Positions 4,767 through 6,435 of a stretch of DNA of 6,435 nt are shown piece by piece. The stretch spans positions 8,723 through 15,157 of the forward strand of contig JANLFZ010000053.1 in the NCBI GenBank assembly GCA_024653385.1, given 5' to 3'. Each line of letters starts with the position of its first letter. Within the stretch, counting starts at the first letter, position 1. This DNA comes from Thermoguttaceae bacterium. GTDB lineage: Bacteria > Planctomycetota > Planctomycetia > Pirellulales > Thermoguttaceae. A program made the position numbers and the translations under genes. The notes beneath the pieces were generated by a model. That model did not search any database. It was given only the letters and a program-made list of their open reading frames with translations, and was not told the DNA's origin.

Positions 4767-6435
4767 ATGCCCCCATCCCGTGAGCCCGCCTCGCGTTGCG
4801 TCGCTCTGATCGGCAATCCGAACACGGGCAAGTCGACGCTCTTCAGCGCGCTGGTGGGTGTTCACCAACGGATTGGGAACTACCCGGGCGTCACGGTCGA
4901 GAAGAAAACCGGGGACTTCGAATACGGCGGCCGACGGTACACGTTGGTCGATTTGCCCGGTCTTTATAGCTTGGCCCCTCGTTCGCGGGACGAGATGGTC
5001 ACGGTCGACGTGCTTCTGGGCCGCGGCGAGGACCTCCCGCCGGTGGATGCGGTGGTCTGCATTGTCGATGCGAGTAACCTCGAACGTCACTTGTACCTCG
5101 TCAGCCAGGTGCTCGAACTCGGTCTGCCCACGGTCCTGGCGCTGAACATGCTCGATGTGGCCGCGGAACAGGGAATTGCGATCGACGCGGCCCGGCTCGA
5201 GCAGCAACTGGGCATTGCCGTGGTGCCGATGCGGGCGAACCGGGGGATCGGCGTGGAGGAGTTGAAAGCGGCGCTGGCGCGGGTTGTGGAGTCGCCCATG
5301 GCCGCGCGGGCCGGCGTGTTCCCCGCCGTCTTCGAAACCGAAGTGACTCGGCTCGAGGAGCGCATTGCCGCCTCGCGCGACGCGGGGGAAGGAAACCCTC
5401 CCGGCCGCCGCGCGCGACGACGCCGGTTTCGCCTGCGGTTCGGTTCCCGATTTGCAGGGCCCACGCACCCATGCCAGGGCCGAGCCGCTTGCGACGGACC
5501 GCGCGGCACGGTGTCGTCCCTGCCCCGCCCGCTGATCCGACGCCTGTTGCTCGACACCAGCGGGTACCTTCAGTCGCTGATTCTTCCCCGCGCCGGTGGA
5601 CGATTGAATGCGGAGATTCGGGCCGCGCGCGACCGTCTGGCGGCCGCCGGCTGCGACGTGCCCGGGATCGAAACCAGGGCGCGGTACGCTTGGGTCCATC
5701 GGGTCCTGGAGGGCGCGGTGACCCAACCCCGGCACTACAAGGCCACGTTGAGCGACCGGGTGGACCGGGTGCTGACCCATCGCGTCGCCGGCACCCTGGT
5801 CTTTGCCGCCATGATGCTCGTGGTCTTTCAGTCGGTGTTCGTCTGGGCCGAGCCGCTGATGAACGCGATCGACGCGGCGGTGAAACTCGCCGGAGGGCTG
5901 GTGACCGCGCACATGGCCGACGGGGCCTTGCGAAGCCTGTTGGCCGACGGTGTGGTCGCGGGGGTGGGCGGCGTGCTGACGTTCTTGCCCCAGATTCTCG
6001 TTCTTTTCTTCTTCCTGGCCCTGCTGGAGGACTGCGGCTACATGGCCCGGGCCGCGTACCTCATGGACACGCTAATGGTCCGCGTGGGGCTTAGCGGCAA
6101 GTCGTTCATCCCGCTCCTCTCGTCGTTTGCCTGCGCCATTCCGGGCATCATGGCGACCCGGGTCATCGAAAACGAGCGCGACCGCCTGACGACGATTCTC
6201 GTGGCGCCGCTGATGACCTGCTCGGCCAGGCTGCCGGTCTATGGGTTGTTGATCGCGGCATTCGTCCCGGAGACCTCGTTTCTGGGCGGCTGGATCAAGC
6301 TGCAAGGCATGACCCTGGCGGCCTTCTACCTCTTGGGTATCCTCGCGGCGGTGGTGGTGGCCAGGCTGCTCAAGAAGACGCTGCTGCGAGGCAAGGCCCC
6401 TCCCTTCTTGATGGAACTTCCCAGTTACAAATGGC
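4767..6435 (+). CDS. feoB: Ferrous iron transporter B, 5' part (3' end outside window)
   Basis: Inner-membrane Fe2+ transporter with an N-terminal GTPase domain. The frame is open for 556 residues to the window edge; complete FeoB is typically about 700-800 aa. GTPase motifs are all visible: G1 GNPNTGKS (16-23), G2 T43 in GVTVEKK, G3 DLPG (62-65), G4 NMLD (127-130) and a G5-like ANRGIG (158-163). The membrane part begins near residue 338 with VAGTLVFAAMMLVVFQSVF and includes the two Gate motifs: SFACAIPGIMATR (453-465, with the conserved Cys456 in the iron path) and MTCSARLPVY (483-492). Between the GTPase and membrane parts, residues about 205-252 form an Arg-rich low-complexity insertion (GRRARRRRFRLRF and onward), followed by the normal RRLLLDTSGYLQ segment. 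The ATG at 4767 is the first start giving a full G1 domain; its ribosome site is weak, as expected for coupling to feoA 20 bases upstream. The TM segment near the edge (513-532) is not the last one expected. Confidence 0.93.
   Translation, partial: MPPSREPASRCVALIGNPNTGKSTLFSALVGVHQRIGNYPGVTVEKKTGDFEYGGRRYTLVDLPGLYSLAPRSRDEMVTVDVLLGRGEDLPPVDAVVCIVDASNLERHLYLVSQVLELGLPTVLALNMLDVAAEQGIAIDAARLEQQLGIAVVPMRANRGIGVEELKAALARVVESPMAARAGVFPAVFETEVTRLEERIAASRDAGEGNPPGRRARRRRFRLRFGSRFAGPTHPCQGRAACDGPRGTVSSLPRPLIRRLLLDTSGYLQSLILPRAGGRLNAEIRAARDRLAAAGCDVPGIETRARYAWVHRVLEGAVTQPRHYKATLSDRVDRVLTHRVAGTLVFAAMMLVVFQSVFVWAEPLMNAIDAAVKLAGGLVTAHMADGALRSLLADGVVAGVGGVLTFLPQILVLFFFLALLEDCGYMARAAYLMDTLMVRVGLSGKSFIPLLSSFACAIPGIMATRVIENERDRLTTILVAPLMTCSARLPVYGLLIAAFVPETSFLGGWIKLQGMTLAAFYLLGILAAVVVARLLKKTLLRGKAPPFLMELPSYKW

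Noticed and set aside
5400..5520. A frameshift or degraded feoB in the Arg-rich segment
   Set aside because: The same frame (from 4767) carries convincing FeoB sequence both before and after the segment with no internal stop, so a net frameshift is excluded; an in-frame insertion fits better.
4701..5912. Long reverse-strand open frame antisense to feoB
   Set aside because: feoB on the + strand has every GTPase motif and membrane features; the antisense translation is low-complexity and is a codon-bias shadow.
1..6435. CRISPR array, tRNA, rRNA, phage or insertion-sequence genes
   Set aside because: No regularly spaced direct repeats, no cloverleaf, no rRNA-like sequence, and no transposase or integrase motifs were seen on either strand.

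Overview
This window reads as chromosomal DNA from a high-G+C planctomycete (phylum Planctomycetota, probably Pirellulales-like). The strongest clues are a DUF1559 prepilin-like protein with the H-X9-DG C-terminal signature, a family hugely expanded in Planctomycetota, and a secreted ceramidase-like hydrolase of the kind common there. The G+C-rich third codon positions agree. The lineage call is inference from gene content.

Layout, all genes on the + strand. (1) 2-625: the 3' part of a gene that enters from the left edge, an unrecognised protein with beta-rich, probably extracytoplasmic character. It overlaps by ATGA with (2) 622-1449, an ABC-2 type permease. These two look co-translated; no ATP-binding subunit is in view, so it would have to lie upstream. 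(3) 1445-1500: a nested inverted repeat that resembles a REP-type element. (4) 1580-2983: a secreted neutral-ceramidase-like hydrolase in which the metal ligands are recognisable but the serine nucleophile position appears to hold Asn. (5) 2984-3297: a long untranslated stretch ending in a terminator-like hairpin with a T6 run and a second hairpin abutting the ribosome binding site of the next gene. (6) 3298-4341: the DUF1559 prepilin-like protein. (7) 4342-4500: a spacer with a perfect 14-base palindrome after the DUF1559 stop, then an extended -10 promoter and a Fur-box-like palindrome. (8) 4501-4746 feoA and (9) 4767 to the right edge, feoB, the ferrous iron uptake operon; feoB is cut by the window end.

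Functionally the only tightly coherent module is feoAB: FeoB imports Fe2+ through a GTPase-coupled membrane protein, FeoA is its small SH3-like partner, and the operator in front gives plausible iron repression. The other genes are planctomycete housekeeping or accessory genes with no evident link to one another. I do not see a clearly new multi-gene system. The observations most worth following are the leader structure ahead of the DUF1559 gene, the Arg-rich insertion in FeoB, the Fur-type operator, the altered active site of the ceramidase-like protein and the inverted repeats.
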